DNA of 64,000 bases from Halosimplex carlsbadense 2-9-1 (GCF_000337455.1 NZ_AOIU01000048.1:28469-92468); one strand, 5' to 3'. Positions 51,009-60,550 are shown, counted from the stretch's first letter. The notes: generated from the sequence alone by a model not told the origin. Translations and numbers: made by a program.

Positions 51009-51876
51009 GTCCGCTCAGACAGCACTACCCGTGGATATCGTTACCCCAGATCACGATCCGGACACGCCCAGCGAGATGGATGACTACCTCTTCGACTTGC
51101 GGGGGTTCCTCGTACTGGAGGGAGCCCTCTCGGAGTCCGAGGTCGAAGCGTGCAACGACGCGGTCGACGAGATCCTGCCGATGGAGCCGGACTCCTGGCA
51201 CGGCCACGTCCATCGCACCGGCAACTCGTCGCAGACCTCGCTCCAGCAGATCTACGAGTTGCCGCCGTTCGAGACATTCGTCGACCACCCTTCGTGGGTC
51301 GAGTACGCCCGCCGGTACGTCGGCGGCGAGGGGACCTTCGACTACAACCACGGTCCCCTGTACATCGACGAGAACTTCTTCGGGGTGTTCCCGCCTGGCG
51401 AGGGGACGGTGTTGCACTCGGGCGGGACGCCGCCCACCCAGCGCACGCAGTTCGGCTACCACGACGACGAGTTCCACTGCGGGCAGGTGAACATCCTCGT
51501 GGCGATGAACGACATCGGCCCGGGCGACGGCGCGACGATGGTCGTCCCGGGGAGTCACAAGTCGAACTTCCAGCTCCCGAACTGGGAGAACCTGGAGGGC
51601 GACACGCTGGAAGCGGTCCCCGAGGCCCGGGAGGTCCACCTCGAAGCCGGCGACGCGCTGCTGTTCGTCGACAGCATCACCCACGGCTCGGCGACGCGGA
51701 CGAACGACGGCGAGCGGCGCATGTGCGTGTTCCGCTACGGGCCGTCGTGGGGCGTCTCCCGCCTCGGCTACGAACCGTCCGACGAGCTGCTCGACCGGCT
51801 CACCCCCTACCAGCAGCAACTCGTCGAGACCTTCGGGTCCAAGGAGCCCAAGACCCCGCCCGCAGCCGGCGAGTGA
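51007..51876 (+). CDS. Phytanoyl-CoA dioxygenase (PhyH) family protein
   Basis: This protein of up to 289 residues has the Fe(II)/2-oxoglutarate double-stranded beta-helix. The iron ligands are H152-x-D154 (FGYHDDEFH) and H226 (DSITHGSATR), with R231 as the oxoglutarate-binding Arg. MVVPGSHKSN in the middle is the family signature. Proteins of this type beside glycoside-hydrolase genes hydroxylate small organic acids, lipids or sugar derivatives; the substrate here is not predictable. The start at 51007 lies inside the TATA box, so a GTG at 51031 or an ATG at 51076 (MDDYLFDLRG) may be the true one. It precedes the ABC importer by 90 bases. Confidence 0.85.
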   Translation: MSAQTALPVDIVTPDHDPDTPSEMDDYLFDLRGFLVLEGALSESEVEACNDAVDEILPMEPDSWHGHVHRTGNSSQTSLQQIYELPPFETFVDHPSWVEYARRYVGGEGTFDYNHGPLYIDENFFGVFPPGEGTVLHSGGTPPTQRTQFGYHDDEFHCGQVNILVAMNDIGPGDGATMVVPGSHKSNFQLPNWENLEGDTLEAVPEAREVHLEAGDALLFVDSITHGSATRTNDGERRMCVFRYGPSWGVSRLGYEPSDELLDRLTPYQQQLVETFGSKEPKTPPAAGE

Positions 51877-51905
51877 CCCCCCGAACCGCCCCGACTGACC
51901 GGTGG

Positions 51906-51934
51906 TTTTTATTAACCAGAAGGTAATATCTGGT
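51906..51934 (+). promoter_or_regulatory. TATA box and ACCAGA-N8-TCTGGT operator of the importer operon
   Basis: TTTTTATTA (51906-51914) is followed without a gap by a perfect inverted repeat ACCAGA-N8-TCTGGT (51915-51934). A factor binding here would sit between TATA box and transcription start, about 35-50 bases before the ATG at 51967, and is therefore expected to repress. Confidence 0.6.
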
Positions 51935-51966
51935 CTATGTTGATCCCTATCAATGGTGACTGATGC

Positions 51967-54219
51967 ATGGCGACCGAAAAACCAATGAATAATAATGGTG
52001 ATTCGGCGGCCGAGGATACGATCCTCGAGATACGGAACGCGAGCGTCACGTTCGACCTGAGCCGCGGGGTGTCGCGAGTCCTCGACGACGTCGACCTCGA
52101 CGTGAAGCGAAACGAGGTGCTCGGCGTCGTGGGCGAGAGCGGGAGCGGGAAGAGCATGCTCGCGAACGCGCTGGTCGACGCCGTGCCCGAGGAGGGCGAC
52201 CTCGACGGGTCGATCCGCTACTACCCGCCGAGCGGCGAGGAGATCGAGATCCTCGACCAGGACCCAGAGGGGCTGCGCCGGCTCCGGTGGGAGGAGATCT
52301 CCATCGTGTCCCAGAGCGCGCTCAGTTCGTTCAACCCCACGATGGAGATCCGGACGCACTTCGAGGAGACGCTCGACAACCACGACTACGACATGCTGGA
52401 GGGCATGGAGCGAGCGGGCCAGCTCCTCTCGGACCTGTATCTCGACCCCGAGCGTGTGCTCGACTCCTACCCCCACGAGCTGTCCGGCGGGATGCGCCAG
52501 CGCGCGCTCATCGCGCTCAGCCTCGTCCTGGAACCGGAGGTCGTCGTCATGGACGAGCCAACCGCCGCCCTGGACCTGCTGATGCAGCGGTCCATCCTCA
52601 ACCTCATCGACGAGATCCAGGACCGATACGACCTCACCGTGGTCTTCATCACGCACGACCTGGCGCAGCTGTCGGACCTGGCCGACCGACTGGCGGTGAT
52701 GTACGCCTTCGAGATCGCCGAGGTCGGCCCGACCGAGGAGATCCTCGACGACTCGGCCCACCCCTACACGCGGAAACTGCTGCGCTCGACGCCGGATCTG
52801 GAGGGGCCGCTCGACCAGATGGACGCCATCGAGGGGTCGGCGCCCGACCCGGTGAACGTGCCCGAGGGCTGTTCGTTCCACCCGCGCTGTCCGATGGCCA
52901 CCGACCGGTGCCGGGAGGTCGACCCCGAACTGTACGACGTCACGGGCGAGCACACCTCGGCCTGTCACTACTGGGACGACGTCGACGAGCAGGTCGACCT
53001 CCGGTCGCCGGCGTCGTCGGGCGACGCGTCGCCGGCGTCGTCACCGACGCTGGCGTCGGAGCGGGGCGGGTCGCCGCTGCTGTCGCTCGACGACGTGTCC
53101 ATCCACTTCGAGGAGACCGAGGGGGTCGTCGCCCGCGAGTCGAAGACGGTCCACGCGGTCGACGAGGTGACCCTCGACGTCTACGAGGAGGACGTGGTCG
53201 CGCTGGTCGGCGAGTCCGGCTGCGGGAAGACGACGCTCGGGAAGGCGTCGATCGCCCTCCAGCGGCCGACTGGCGGCGAGATCCGCTACCGCGGGACCGA
53301 CATCTGGGAAGCCCACGACGACCGCGGGTCGCTGCTGTCGCGGCTCACCGGCGGCATCGGCGCGCCGGACCCGGCCGACGCCGATATCGAGTTCAGCGAG
53401 ATCCGCCGGGCGCTACAGATCGTCCACCAGGACCCGGCGAGCGCGCTCAACCCGAACAAGCGCGTCGTCTCGACGCTCCAGAAACCCCTCAAGAAGTGGA
53501 ACGCCGAGATGGACAAGCAGGCCCGCGAGCGCCGCATCTACAGCCTCCTCGAACTGGTCGGGATGGCGCCGGCGGAGGACTACGCCGACCGGTATCCCCA
53601 CCAGCTTTCCGGCGGCGAGCAACAGCGCGTCGCGCTCATCCGCGCGCTGCTGATGAACCCGGACATGATCCTCGCCGACGAGGCCATCTCGGCGCTGGAC
53701 GTGAGCCTGCGCGTGGAGACGATGGACCTGCTGCTGGAACTGCAGGACATGTTCGGCACCTCGTTCCTGTTCATCAGTCACGACCTCTCGAACGCCCGCT
53801 ACCTCGCCGAGAAGGCGGGCGGTCGCATCGCCGTCATGTACCTCGGCGAGATCGTCGAGATCGGGCCGGTCGAGTCGATCATCTCGAACCCCGAACACCC
53901 CTACACCGAGGCGCTCCGGTGGGCGACGCCCGACCTCGACAAGGAGGAGATCGGGACGCTCCCGATGCGCCGGATCGACATCCCGGACGCCACCAACCCG
54001 CCCAGCGGGTGCCGGTTCCACACGCGCTGTCCGGAGGCCCGAGAGGCCTGCACGGCCGAGAATCCCGACCCGATCGAGACCGAGGACGGCAAGGAGGTCG
54101 CGTGCTTCCGGGCGGACCCGAACCACGAGTACTGGGAGAGCGAGCCGCTGGAGTCGGAGACGACCGACTCGCGGATCGACCCGACGGGCAACGCCGCCGC
54201 GGGTGAGTCCGATGACTGA
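51967..54219 (+). CDS. Fused dual ATPase of an Opp/Dpp-type ABC importer
   Basis: This 750-residue protein is a tandem fusion of the two ATPase subunits. The first half has GESGSGKS at about residues 57-64, LSGGMRQR and MDEPTAALD. Its FHPRCPMATDRC cluster is the end of a complete OppD-type subunit. After a Ser/Ala-rich linker of about 40 residues, the second half has GESGCGKTT, LSGGEQQR and ADEAISALDVS, then FHTRCPEAREAC near the end. The second Walker B reads DEA instead of DEP, as in other members of the family. Fusion makes a fixed heterodimer. It leads the operon with two permeases. An ATG at 51985 is an alternative start. Confidence 0.92.
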   Translation: MATEKPMNNNGDSAAEDTILEIRNASVTFDLSRGVSRVLDDVDLDVKRNEVLGVVGESGSGKSMLANALVDAVPEEGDLDGSIRYYPPSGEEIEILDQDPEGLRRLRWEEISIVSQSALSSFNPTMEIRTHFEETLDNHDYDMLEGMERAGQLLSDLYLDPERVLDSYPHELSGGMRQRALIALSLVLEPEVVVMDEPTAALDLLMQRSILNLIDEIQDRYDLTVVFITHDLAQLSDLADRLAVMYAFEIAEVGPTEEILDDSAHPYTRKLLRSTPDLEGPLDQMDAIEGSAPDPVNVPEGCSFHPRCPMATDRCREVDPELYDVTGEHTSACHYWDDVDEQVDLRSPASSGDASPASSPTLASERGGSPLLSLDDVSIHFEETEGVVARESKTVHAVDEVTLDVYEEDVVALVGESGCGKTTLGKASIALQRPTGGEIRYRGTDIWEAHDDRGSLLSRLTGGIGAPDPADADIEFSEIRRALQIVHQDPASALNPNKRVVSTLQKPLKKWNAEMDKQARERRIYSLLELVGMAPAEDYADRYPHQLSGGEQQRVALIRALLMNPDMILADEAISALDVSLRVETMDLLLELQDMFGTSFLFISHDLSNARYLAEKAGGRIAVMYLGEIVEIGPVESIISNPEHPYTEALRWATPDLDKEEIGTLPMRRIDIPDATNPPSGCRFHTRCPEAREACTAENPDPIETEDGKEVACFRADPNHEYWESEPLESETTDSRIDPTGNAAAGESDD

Positions 54220-54273
54220 CCGCGACTCGACCGCGACGGGACGGACGGCCGACGACACCACGGACCGAGACCA

Positions 54274-55329
54274 ATGAAAGACGGACTACTCAGATACTAC
54301 GCGAAGCGGACCGCACAGGCCCTGTTCACGGCGTGGGCCACCCTCACGATCACGTTCGCCATCATCCGGTTCATGCCCGGGGGGCCGATGGACTTCCTGC
54401 TGGCCAAGCTGATGATGGGATCGATGGGACCGGGCCAGTCGTTCAGCTCGCCCACCAACCCGGAGGCGGTCGAAGCGTTCCGGGAGATCGCACAGCTGTA
54501 CGTCGACATCGACCCGACGCAACCGATCTACGTCCAGTACTTCGACTGGTTCGGCGACGTGCTCCAGGGGAACCTCGGCCGCTCGATCTTCTACGGCGAG
54601 CCGGTCATGGAGGTCATGGCGCCCGTGATCCCCTGGACTGTCTTCATCGTCTCGCTGGCCGTCGTGATGTCGTTCCTACAGCAGATCATCTTCGGTGGGC
54701 TGATGGCCAACTACGAGGGGTCGTCGCTCGACACCCGCGCGACGACGCTGTTCATCTGGATCCAGTCGATCCCCTACTTCGTCTGGGCGATCTTGCTGCT
54801 GTTCGTCTTCGCCTTCCAGTACGGCGTGTTCCCGATCAGCGGCAAGGTCAACCCCAGCGCGACGGTGGGGCTCAACTGGGCCTACGTCTCGGGGATCCTC
54901 AACCACGCCGCGCTCCCGGTCATCTCGCTGGCGATCGCGTCGCTCGGTGGGGGCGTCCTCGCGATGCGCGCCAACTCCATCCAGGTCCTCGGGTCGGACT
55001 ACGTCAAGAACGCCCGCCTCCGCGGTCTGGAGACGAGCCGCATCTCGGTCCGGTACATCGCGCGCAACGCCCTGCTCCCGATGTACACCAACTTCCTGCT
55101 GTCCATCTCGTACGTCTTCGGCGGGTCGCTCATCCTGGAGACCATCTTCCAGTACCGCGGGATGGGCTGGGTGATGTACCGGGCGCTGCAGGCGCGGGAC
55201 TTCCCGCTGATGATGGGCGGGTTCATCCTGTTCACGTTCGCGACGGTCACCGCGATCTACGTCGCAGACATCACGTATCCGCTCATCGACCCGCGGATCG
55301 AGGAGGGTGAGAGCAGTGAGAGCTTCTGA
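54274..55329 (+). CDS. ABC importer permease, OppB/DppB type
   Basis: This 351-residue protein has six membrane helices, an N-terminal cytoplasmic-membrane start (LLRYYAKRTAQALFTAWATLTITF in part), a large external domain between helices 1 and 2, and the coupling loop with YVKNARLRGLETSRISVRYIARN. The stretch GGSLILETIFQYRGMGWVMYRAL is diagnostic of OppB-type permeases. A 54-base gap separates it from the ATPase gene; a 21-codon reading frame (54211-54276) that overlaps both is probably non-coding. Together with the next gene it should form the transmembrane channel of the importer. Confidence 0.92.
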   Translation: MKDGLLRYYAKRTAQALFTAWATLTITFAIIRFMPGGPMDFLLAKLMMGSMGPGQSFSSPTNPEAVEAFREIAQLYVDIDPTQPIYVQYFDWFGDVLQGNLGRSIFYGEPVMEVMAPVIPWTVFIVSLAVVMSFLQQIIFGGLMANYEGSSLDTRATTLFIWIQSIPYFVWAILLLFVFAFQYGVFPISGKVNPSATVGLNWAYVSGILNHAALPVISLAIASLGGGVLAMRANSIQVLGSDYVKNARLRGLETSRISVRYIARNALLPMYTNFLLSISYVFGGSLILETIFQYRGMGWVMYRALQARDFPLMMGGFILFTFATVTAIYVADITYPLIDPRIEEGESSESF

Positions 55330-55410
55330 ACGCGACCCGGTCGGTTCGAGCGGGCGAGCGCGCGACGGGCGGACGCCCAGCGCGCGCCCGCCCCAGGGAG
55401 GTGACCGCTG

Positions 55411-56457
55411 ATGTCGGACAAGGAGACGAACGTCTTCGAGCGCATCGAGAGCGAGAACGTCGCGCAGATGTCCCGCCGGGAGCAGTGGGCCGACGTCTAC
55501 GACTCCTGGCTCGTGACGCCGTTCGAGATCATCTGGGAGGACACCCGGACGAAGGTCGGCTCGATCATCCTCCTGGGCTACGTCCTGATGGGAACGCTCG
55601 GCGTGGTGATCACGCGGCCGCCGGAGCTGAACGACGGGCCGGCCTATCTCGGCGCGTTCAACTCCGACTACGTCATCCAGCCGCTCGGGATCCCCGAGTT
55701 CACGGTTTTCGGCTGGACGTACACGGGGATCTGGAAGTTCCCCCTCGGGACCAACAACTGGGGAGTCGGCATCATGGAGCAGGCCGTCCACGCGACGCCG
55801 GACATGCTGCTGATGGCGCTGGCCGGCGGCGGGTTCATGACCGTCGTCGCGGTCCTGACCGGAACTCTCGCCGGGTACAAACGCGGGCTCGTCGGGCGGG
55901 CGATCCTCACCGCGATCGACATCCAGATCACGATCCCGGGGCTGCCGCTGCTGATCGTCGTCGCGGTGGCGCTCTCGCCCAGCAACCCGATCCTCGTCGG
56001 AATCTTGCTGAGCATCGACGGCTGGCCGAACCTGGCCCGCTCGCTGTACTCGCAGGTCATCTCGACCCGCGAGGAGTCCTACGTCGAGGCCTCGCGGACC
56101 ATCGGGCTCGGCTCCGGGTCGATCATCCGCGACGACATCCTGCCGAGCGTGATGCCCTACGTCATGATCAACTTCATGCGCAACACCGTCCGGGTCATCC
56201 ACGCCTCGGTGGCGCTGTACTTCCTCGGGGCGCTCCCGTTAACGCGTAACAACTGGGGGATCATGCTGAACAAGGCGTTCGACTACGTCTCCCTGCTCAC
56301 GCTGGACAACATGAACTGGATCCTCGTCCCGATCGCCCTCATCGGGGGACTCGGGTTCTCGACGATCCTCCTGTCGCAGGGGCTCGACCGACTGTTCAAC
56401 CCGCGCGTCCGCGCTCGCCACTCCGACGACGACGACACCATCGCCTCGTTCGACTGA
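55411..56457 (+). CDS. ABC importer permease, OppC/DppC type
   Basis: This 348-residue protein has an acidic N-terminus (about 45 residues; MSDKETNVFERIESEN) and six membrane helices, with a large loop after the first (APVF-type GWTYTGIWKFPLGTNNWGVGIM). The coupling region is YVEASRTIGLGSGSIIRDDILPSVMPYVM, as in OppC/DppC-type permeases. It lies 81 bases past the first permease. The gene arrangement ATPase-OppB-OppC, with a divergent lipoprotein binding protein, is complete for an importer. Confidence 0.92.
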   Translation: MSDKETNVFERIESENVAQMSRREQWADVYDSWLVTPFEIIWEDTRTKVGSIILLGYVLMGTLGVVITRPPELNDGPAYLGAFNSDYVIQPLGIPEFTVFGWTYTGIWKFPLGTNNWGVGIMEQAVHATPDMLLMALAGGGFMTVVAVLTGTLAGYKRGLVGRAILTAIDIQITIPGLPLLIVVAVALSPSNPILVGILLSIDGWPNLARSLYSQVISTREESYVEASRTIGLGSGSIIRDDILPSVMPYVMINFMRNTVRVIHASVALYFLGALPLTRNNWGIMLNKAFDYVSLLTLDNMNWILVPIALIGGLGFSTILLSQGLDRLFNPRVRARHSDDDDTIASFD

Positions 56458-56594
56458 GCGCGCCGACCGCGCTTCGCCCCGTTTTCCCTCGTCCGTCACG
56501 ATTCGCCGGGTCGGCTCCGTCGGCCCGGTCGAGGCGGCGTTTCGACCCCGGAACTTCCGCAGGATAGATAATGTCGGCCCGTGAGAGGGCACGT

Positions 56595-56852
56595 ATGGAC
56601 GACGAGACGGCACGCCGGATCTGCGAGTGGGCGCCGGTGTGGCCCGCCTACCTCGCGATCAACCTCGTGTTACTCGTACTGCTGGGGATCTCGCTCGCGT
56701 TCATCGAGTGGTCGCTGGACTCCCAGGCGTTCGTCATCTCGATCCTGGCGCTCGCGGTCGTCCTCGGCAGCATCGTCCTGTTCGGCGGCATGCTCGTCTG
56801 GTGCCGACAGTACCGCGGCGTCAGGACCGTCGAGTCGTCGACCCAGGACTGA
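56595..56852 (+). CDS. Small two-helix membrane protein
   Basis: This 85-residue protein begins MDDETARRICEWAPVWPAYLAINLVLLVLLG, with two membrane helices (about 18-36 and 46-68) and a short C-terminal tail. An ATG eight codons upstream is possible, but GATAGATAAT at 56563-56572 looks like a TATA box and would make 56595 the leaderless start. No family is recognised. It lies between the permease genes and the binding protein but is not an obvious transporter part. Confidence 0.6.
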   Translation: MDDETARRICEWAPVWPAYLAINLVLLVLLGISLAFIEWSLDSQAFVISILALAVVLGSIVLFGGMLVWCRQYRGVRTVESSTQD

Positions 56853-57173
56853 ATTCGAGGGTTCTTTCTCTCGCTCTCCGGGAGTCCGGATGGACTGGCA
56901 CTCACGCGTCTCGTCGCTCCGCCCTGCCACGCTCGCCTCGCGGCCCACGCACCTCCCGGAACCCACCCGGTCAGCCCGGCCGCTCACGAGCGTCTCGGTC
57001 GGGTCACAGCGGGAGCCGCTCGGTCGTGGCGGAGTTCGATGGACGTGCAGACAGTCGAGCGGGCCGGCGCTCCTCGGAGGGATATCGAACGCGGAAAACC
57101 GACTTCGGACGTGGAAAGACGACTTCGAACCGCGAACTGGCGACAGCGAGCCGCTCGCGTGTCTCGATGGTCG
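56853..57173. other. Gene-free spacer between convergent genes
   Basis: About 320 bases with no supported gene. Codon bias is poor in all frames, and only a short TTCTTTCTC run (56863-56871), a possible terminator for the small membrane protein gene, stands out. Confidence 0.35.
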
Positions 57174-59183
57174 TTACTGGTCGGTGGGAACGTACTGGCC
57201 CTTGAAGCCGCGGATAGCGTGGCGGCCGCGGACGCCCATCGAGACGGGGCTGTCCTCGGTGGCCGTGTACAGCGTCTCGTTCGGGCCCGGCCACTCGAAG
57301 TTCGCGGTGTTGAAGCGGTCGATGGAAACCCCCGGCAACAGCGGGATCCCCGGGAGGTGGTAGGAGGCCGCCCAGATGGCCTTCTTCCCCAGCGTCGCGC
57401 GCTCCTCGCTGTCGTCCATGCCGCTGGTCTGGATGGTCTCCTGGGCCGTGTCGGCGTTGAACGTCTCGACCACGTCGCCGGTCATGTCCCCGATCTCGGG
57501 GATCTCGTACTTGCCCGGGGGGTTGTGGCGCTTCCACGCCCAGGAGTTGCCGTACGAGCTGAGCATCTCCGCGGACTCCAGATCCGGCGGGACCATCCCG
57601 GTGTAGACGTAGTTGTGACAGATGCTGTACCCGTTGTTGAACAGGTCGTTGATGAACTTCGTCTCGGACTCGGAGGACACCTCGGCCTGGACGCCGACCG
57701 CCCGCAGGTTGTCCCGCATCGTGACGCCGAAGACCGTCTCCGTGTTCGGGACCTGGATGGTCGGCGCGAACGGCTCGCCGTTCGGCTTGACCCACGTGTC
57801 GCCGTCCTGGGAGAGGCCGCCGGCGCGGAACGCCGCCTTGGCTTTCTCGGGCTGGTGGCTGGAGCCGTAGTCGGGCAGTGCCTCCCACAGGTCGGGGTAG
57901 TACTCCTGGATGAGCGAGGCCTCGCCGAAGGTCGTCTTCTCCAGCGTGCCGACCTGTTCCGCGAGGCGCTCGCCGCGGAAGTTCTTGAAGATCTGCATCC
58001 CGTCGACCGCGTGCGCGAAGCCCTGGCGGAGTTTCGCGATCGACTGCGACGCGGTGTCGCCCTCGACTTTCATCAGGTCGTTGATCTCGCCGGCGTAGTT
58101 GATCATGAAGCCGCGGCCCTGTTGGCGCGACTGTACGCGGGCGGTGATCCCGTCGGGGATGGAGTCGAGGCCGCGCGAGGCCGGGTAGCCGTCGTTGGCG
58201 TAGTCGATCCGGTCCTGTTCGAGGCCCTGCTGCATCGCGTTGCCGGCGCCGGTCGCCTTGATCACCTGGGCCCTGTTCCAGTTGTTGTTCATCTCCTCGG
58301 ACTCGGCGAGCCAGTGGCCCTCGACCCGGCGCAGGTCGAGCCGCTGGGGCGAGGCGTTGTCGATGTACCACGCGCCGGCGCTGATCGCGGTGCCGTCGGT
58401 GGGCTTGCTGTGGTTGATGATGTCCTCCTTGATGCTCTCGGCCTCGTCGCCCGATGCTGACTGGAGGTCCTCCCACATCGAGGCCAGCTCACCGTCGCGG
58501 TAGATGTAGGCGAACGGCTGTCCCGGCGGGAACAGCTCGATGTTCTGGGAGTGGGCGTCCCCGATGTTGAACACGAGCGTCTTGTCGTCGGGTGTCTCGA
58601 CGCTCTCGACCTGCGGGGCGCGCAGGCCCAGCAGCTTCTCGGAGTGGCGCATGTCCCACTGCAGCTTGAGGTCCTCCGACGTGAGCTCGCCGAGGATCTC
58701 GCTGCCGCGGTGCCAGTAGACGTTATCGCGGATATTGAACGTGTACGTGCCCGCGTCGGCGTCGAACTCGATGCTCTCGCAGTCCATCCCCTCGGTCACG
58801 ATGGTGCTGTGGGTCGTACTCGGCTCGAAGAGGCAGGCGTGGAAGGGGTATCGCAGCGTGTAACTCCACTTGGGGTGGAGCGGACTCATCTGCATGGCCG
58901 ACAGGTCCGCGTCGGTGCGGAACCAGCGGAACGTCTGGTCGGTGTCCTGCATGCCGCCCGAAGACGTGGACGTGTCGCCGCCCCCGCCTCCGCCGTCGCT
59001 GCTTCCGTCACCGCCGTCGCCGCCGTCGCTGGTCCCATCGACCGACCCGCCGTCCGAACACCCGGCGAGCCCACCGACCGCCGTCATCCCCGCGGCGGCC
59101 AGGAGCCGCCGCCGATTGACGGTCACTCCGCCCTCACTCGCGGAGCTGTCGTCGTCGCTGCCATCACTGGTACTATTGACCAT
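57174..59183 (-). CDS. Lipoprotein substrate-binding protein, SBP family 5
   Basis: This 669-residue protein has a twin-arginine-type lipoprotein signal: N-RRR at residues 23-26, a hydrophobic stretch and the lipobox LAGC with C42, the predicted lipidated cysteine. A Gly/Ser/Asp-rich linker follows (about 43-75), then the bilobal family-5 solute-binding domain with WHRGSEILGELTSEDLKLQWD and KLRQGFAHAVDGMQIF, both typical. At 669 residues it is longer than most, as is common in haloarchaea. The gene is on the opposite strand to the ATPase-permease operon but clearly belongs with it. Family-5 proteins can bind peptides or oligosaccharides; context here favours the latter. Confidence 0.9.
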   Translation of the reverse strand: MVNSTSDGSDDDSSASEGGVTVNRRRLLAAAGMTAVGGLAGCSDGGSVDGTSDGGDGGDGSSDGGGGGGDTSTSSGGMQDTDQTFRWFRTDADLSAMQMSPLHPKWSYTLRYPFHACLFEPSTTHSTIVTEGMDCESIEFDADAGTYTFNIRDNVYWHRGSEILGELTSEDLKLQWDMRHSEKLLGLRAPQVESVETPDDKTLVFNIGDAHSQNIELFPPGQPFAYIYRDGELASMWEDLQSASGDEAESIKEDIINHSKPTDGTAISAGAWYIDNASPQRLDLRRVEGHWLAESEEMNNNWNRAQVIKATGAGNAMQQGLEQDRIDYANDGYPASRGLDSIPDGITARVQSRQQGRGFMINYAGEINDLMKVEGDTASQSIAKLRQGFAHAVDGMQIFKNFRGERLAEQVGTLEKTTFGEASLIQEYYPDLWEALPDYGSSHQPEKAKAAFRAGGLSQDGDTWVKPNGEPFAPTIQVPNTETVFGVTMRDNLRAVGVQAEVSSESETKFINDLFNNGYSICHNYVYTGMVPPDLESAEMLSSYGNSWAWKRHNPPGKYEIPEIGDMTGDVVETFNADTAQETIQTSGMDDSEERATLGKKAIWAASYHLPGIPLLPGVSIDRFNTANFEWPGPNETLYTATEDSPVSMGVRGRHAIRGFKGQYVPTDQ

Positions 59184-59389
59184 GACATACCTGTCTAAAC
59201 CATCAGTGAAATACTTTTTGTAAGTTTTTGGGTATATGCCCTCTCGGACGGCGAAACGGCCCGCTGGGGCGTCCGTTCCAGCGGGGGAGTGTTCGGTGGC
59301 GGTCGGGCGGGGTCGGTTCCGGGGCTCGACTGCCCGGCAAGCACGACACCGAGACGGACGACGGCGTCCGGGCGCGAAACCCGGTGCAT

Positions 59390-59422
59390 CACAAAGTATT
59401 AATCACTTCAATAAGTTATTGA
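59390..59422 (+). promoter_or_regulatory. TATA box and TCAATAAGTTATTGA palindrome upstream of the dehydrogenase
   Basis: AAGTATTAATC is at 59395-59405, and the 15-bp palindrome TCAATAAGTTATTGA is at 59408-59422, between TATA box and the predicted transcript start near 59425. The ATG is at 59457. The minus-strand promoter of the binding-protein gene is also in this spacer (AT-rich at about 59203-59232). Confidence 0.6.
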
Positions 59423-59456
59423 GGATAGTAACCCGGCGAAACTGACACTCGCTATC

Positions 59457-60488
59457 ATGAAAGCAATTATACATACCGGCGCGCGTTCGGTGGAGTTACA
59501 GGAACTGGAGCGCCCGTCGATCGACCCCGACGAAGTGCTCGTGAACGTCCATTCGGCCGGTGTCTGCGGGAGCGATGCCCACGCCTACGAGTACGACAAC
59601 GGCTACGAGTGGATCCAGATACCGCGTATCATGGGTCACGAGTACTCCGGTGAGGTCGTCGAGGTCGGTGCGGACGTGGACGCGTTTCGAGCCGGGGACA
59701 AGATCATCGAGGAGCCGATCCACGACTGCGGCGACTGTTTTCAGTGCAAGAACGGCCAGCCCAACGTCTGTCAGAACTTCTCTATCACCGGTATGCACCG
59801 CGACGGGGCCTACGCGGAGTACGTCGCCGTCGACCCGTCGAACCTCCACGCGGTCCCCGAGGCCGTCCCGCTCCGCCACGCCGCGATCACGGAGCCGACG
59901 AGCATCGCTACCCGGGCCGTCCTCGACCAGTCGACGACGAGGCCCGGCGACGACGTCCTCGTCGAGGGACCGGGCCCGATCGGGGTGCTCATCGCGACCG
60001 TCGCCGACTCGCTGGGCGCCAACGTCGTCGTCTCCGGTCTCGACCAGGACGCCGAGTACCGGCTCCCGCTGTTGAACGATCTGGGCATCGAGACGATCAA
60101 CGTGCAGGCCGAGAGCCTCGACGGACGGACGGACGCGGTGACCGGCGGCCGGGGGTTCGACGTCGTCTTCGACTCGACCGGCCACCACTCCGGCATCGGG
60201 ACCGCCGTCGAGCAGGTACGGAAGGGCGGACAGATCGTCGTCGTCGGGATCCCCAACGACACCAGCGAGGTCACGCTCACGTCGGTGGTCCGCGGCGAGG
60301 TCGACGTCAACACCTCCTACGGCTCGACCTGGTCGAACTTCGAACAGGCGCTCCGGCTGATGGAGCGCGGCGAGATCCCGGTCGACGAGATCATCGACAC
60401 CTCCTACGGGACCGGCGACCCCTCGGACGCCTTCGAGGCGTTTCTCAACGGCGAAACCTGCAAACCGGTCTTCCAGTTCTCCGCCTGA
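59457..60488 (+). CDS. Zinc-dependent alcohol/sugar dehydrogenase (MDR family)
   Basis: This 343-residue protein is a medium-chain dehydrogenase. Catalytic zinc ligands appear as C37 (GVCGSD) and H61-E62 (MGHE). The structural zinc site has four cysteines at 91, 94, 97 and 105 (CGDCFQCKNGQPNVC). The NAD(P)-binding loop is VEGPGPIGVLIA, about residues 165-180. Sugar and polyol dehydrogenases of this type (for example sorbitol or galactitol types) oxidise a secondary alcohol. The neighbouring rhamnonate dehydratase makes it a candidate sugar or sugar-acid dehydrogenase. The ATG at 59457 agrees with the palindrome and TATA element upstream. Confidence 0.87.
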   Translation: MKAIIHTGARSVELQELERPSIDPDEVLVNVHSAGVCGSDAHAYEYDNGYEWIQIPRIMGHEYSGEVVEVGADVDAFRAGDKIIEEPIHDCGDCFQCKNGQPNVCQNFSITGMHRDGAYAEYVAVDPSNLHAVPEAVPLRHAAITEPTSIATRAVLDQSTTRPGDDVLVEGPGPIGVLIATVADSLGANVVVSGLDQDAEYRLPLLNDLGIETINVQAESLDGRTDAVTGGRGFDVVFDSTGHHSGIGTAVEQVRKGGQIVVVGIPNDTSEVTLTSVVRGEVDVNTSYGSTWSNFEQALRLMERGEIPVDEIIDTSYGTGDPSDAFEAFLNGETCKPVFQFSA

Positions 60489-60550
60489 CCTCCGCCGACT
60501 CGCGACGGACCCGAGGGCGTGGTTCGCAGGGTACGTGCCCGTCTGACGGA

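Noticed and set aside
54211-54276. 21-codon frame bridging the dual ATPase and the first permease
   Set aside because: It overlaps both genes and has Asp/Thr/Arg composition like a spacer. No sign of a conserved leader peptide could be seen from one sequence.
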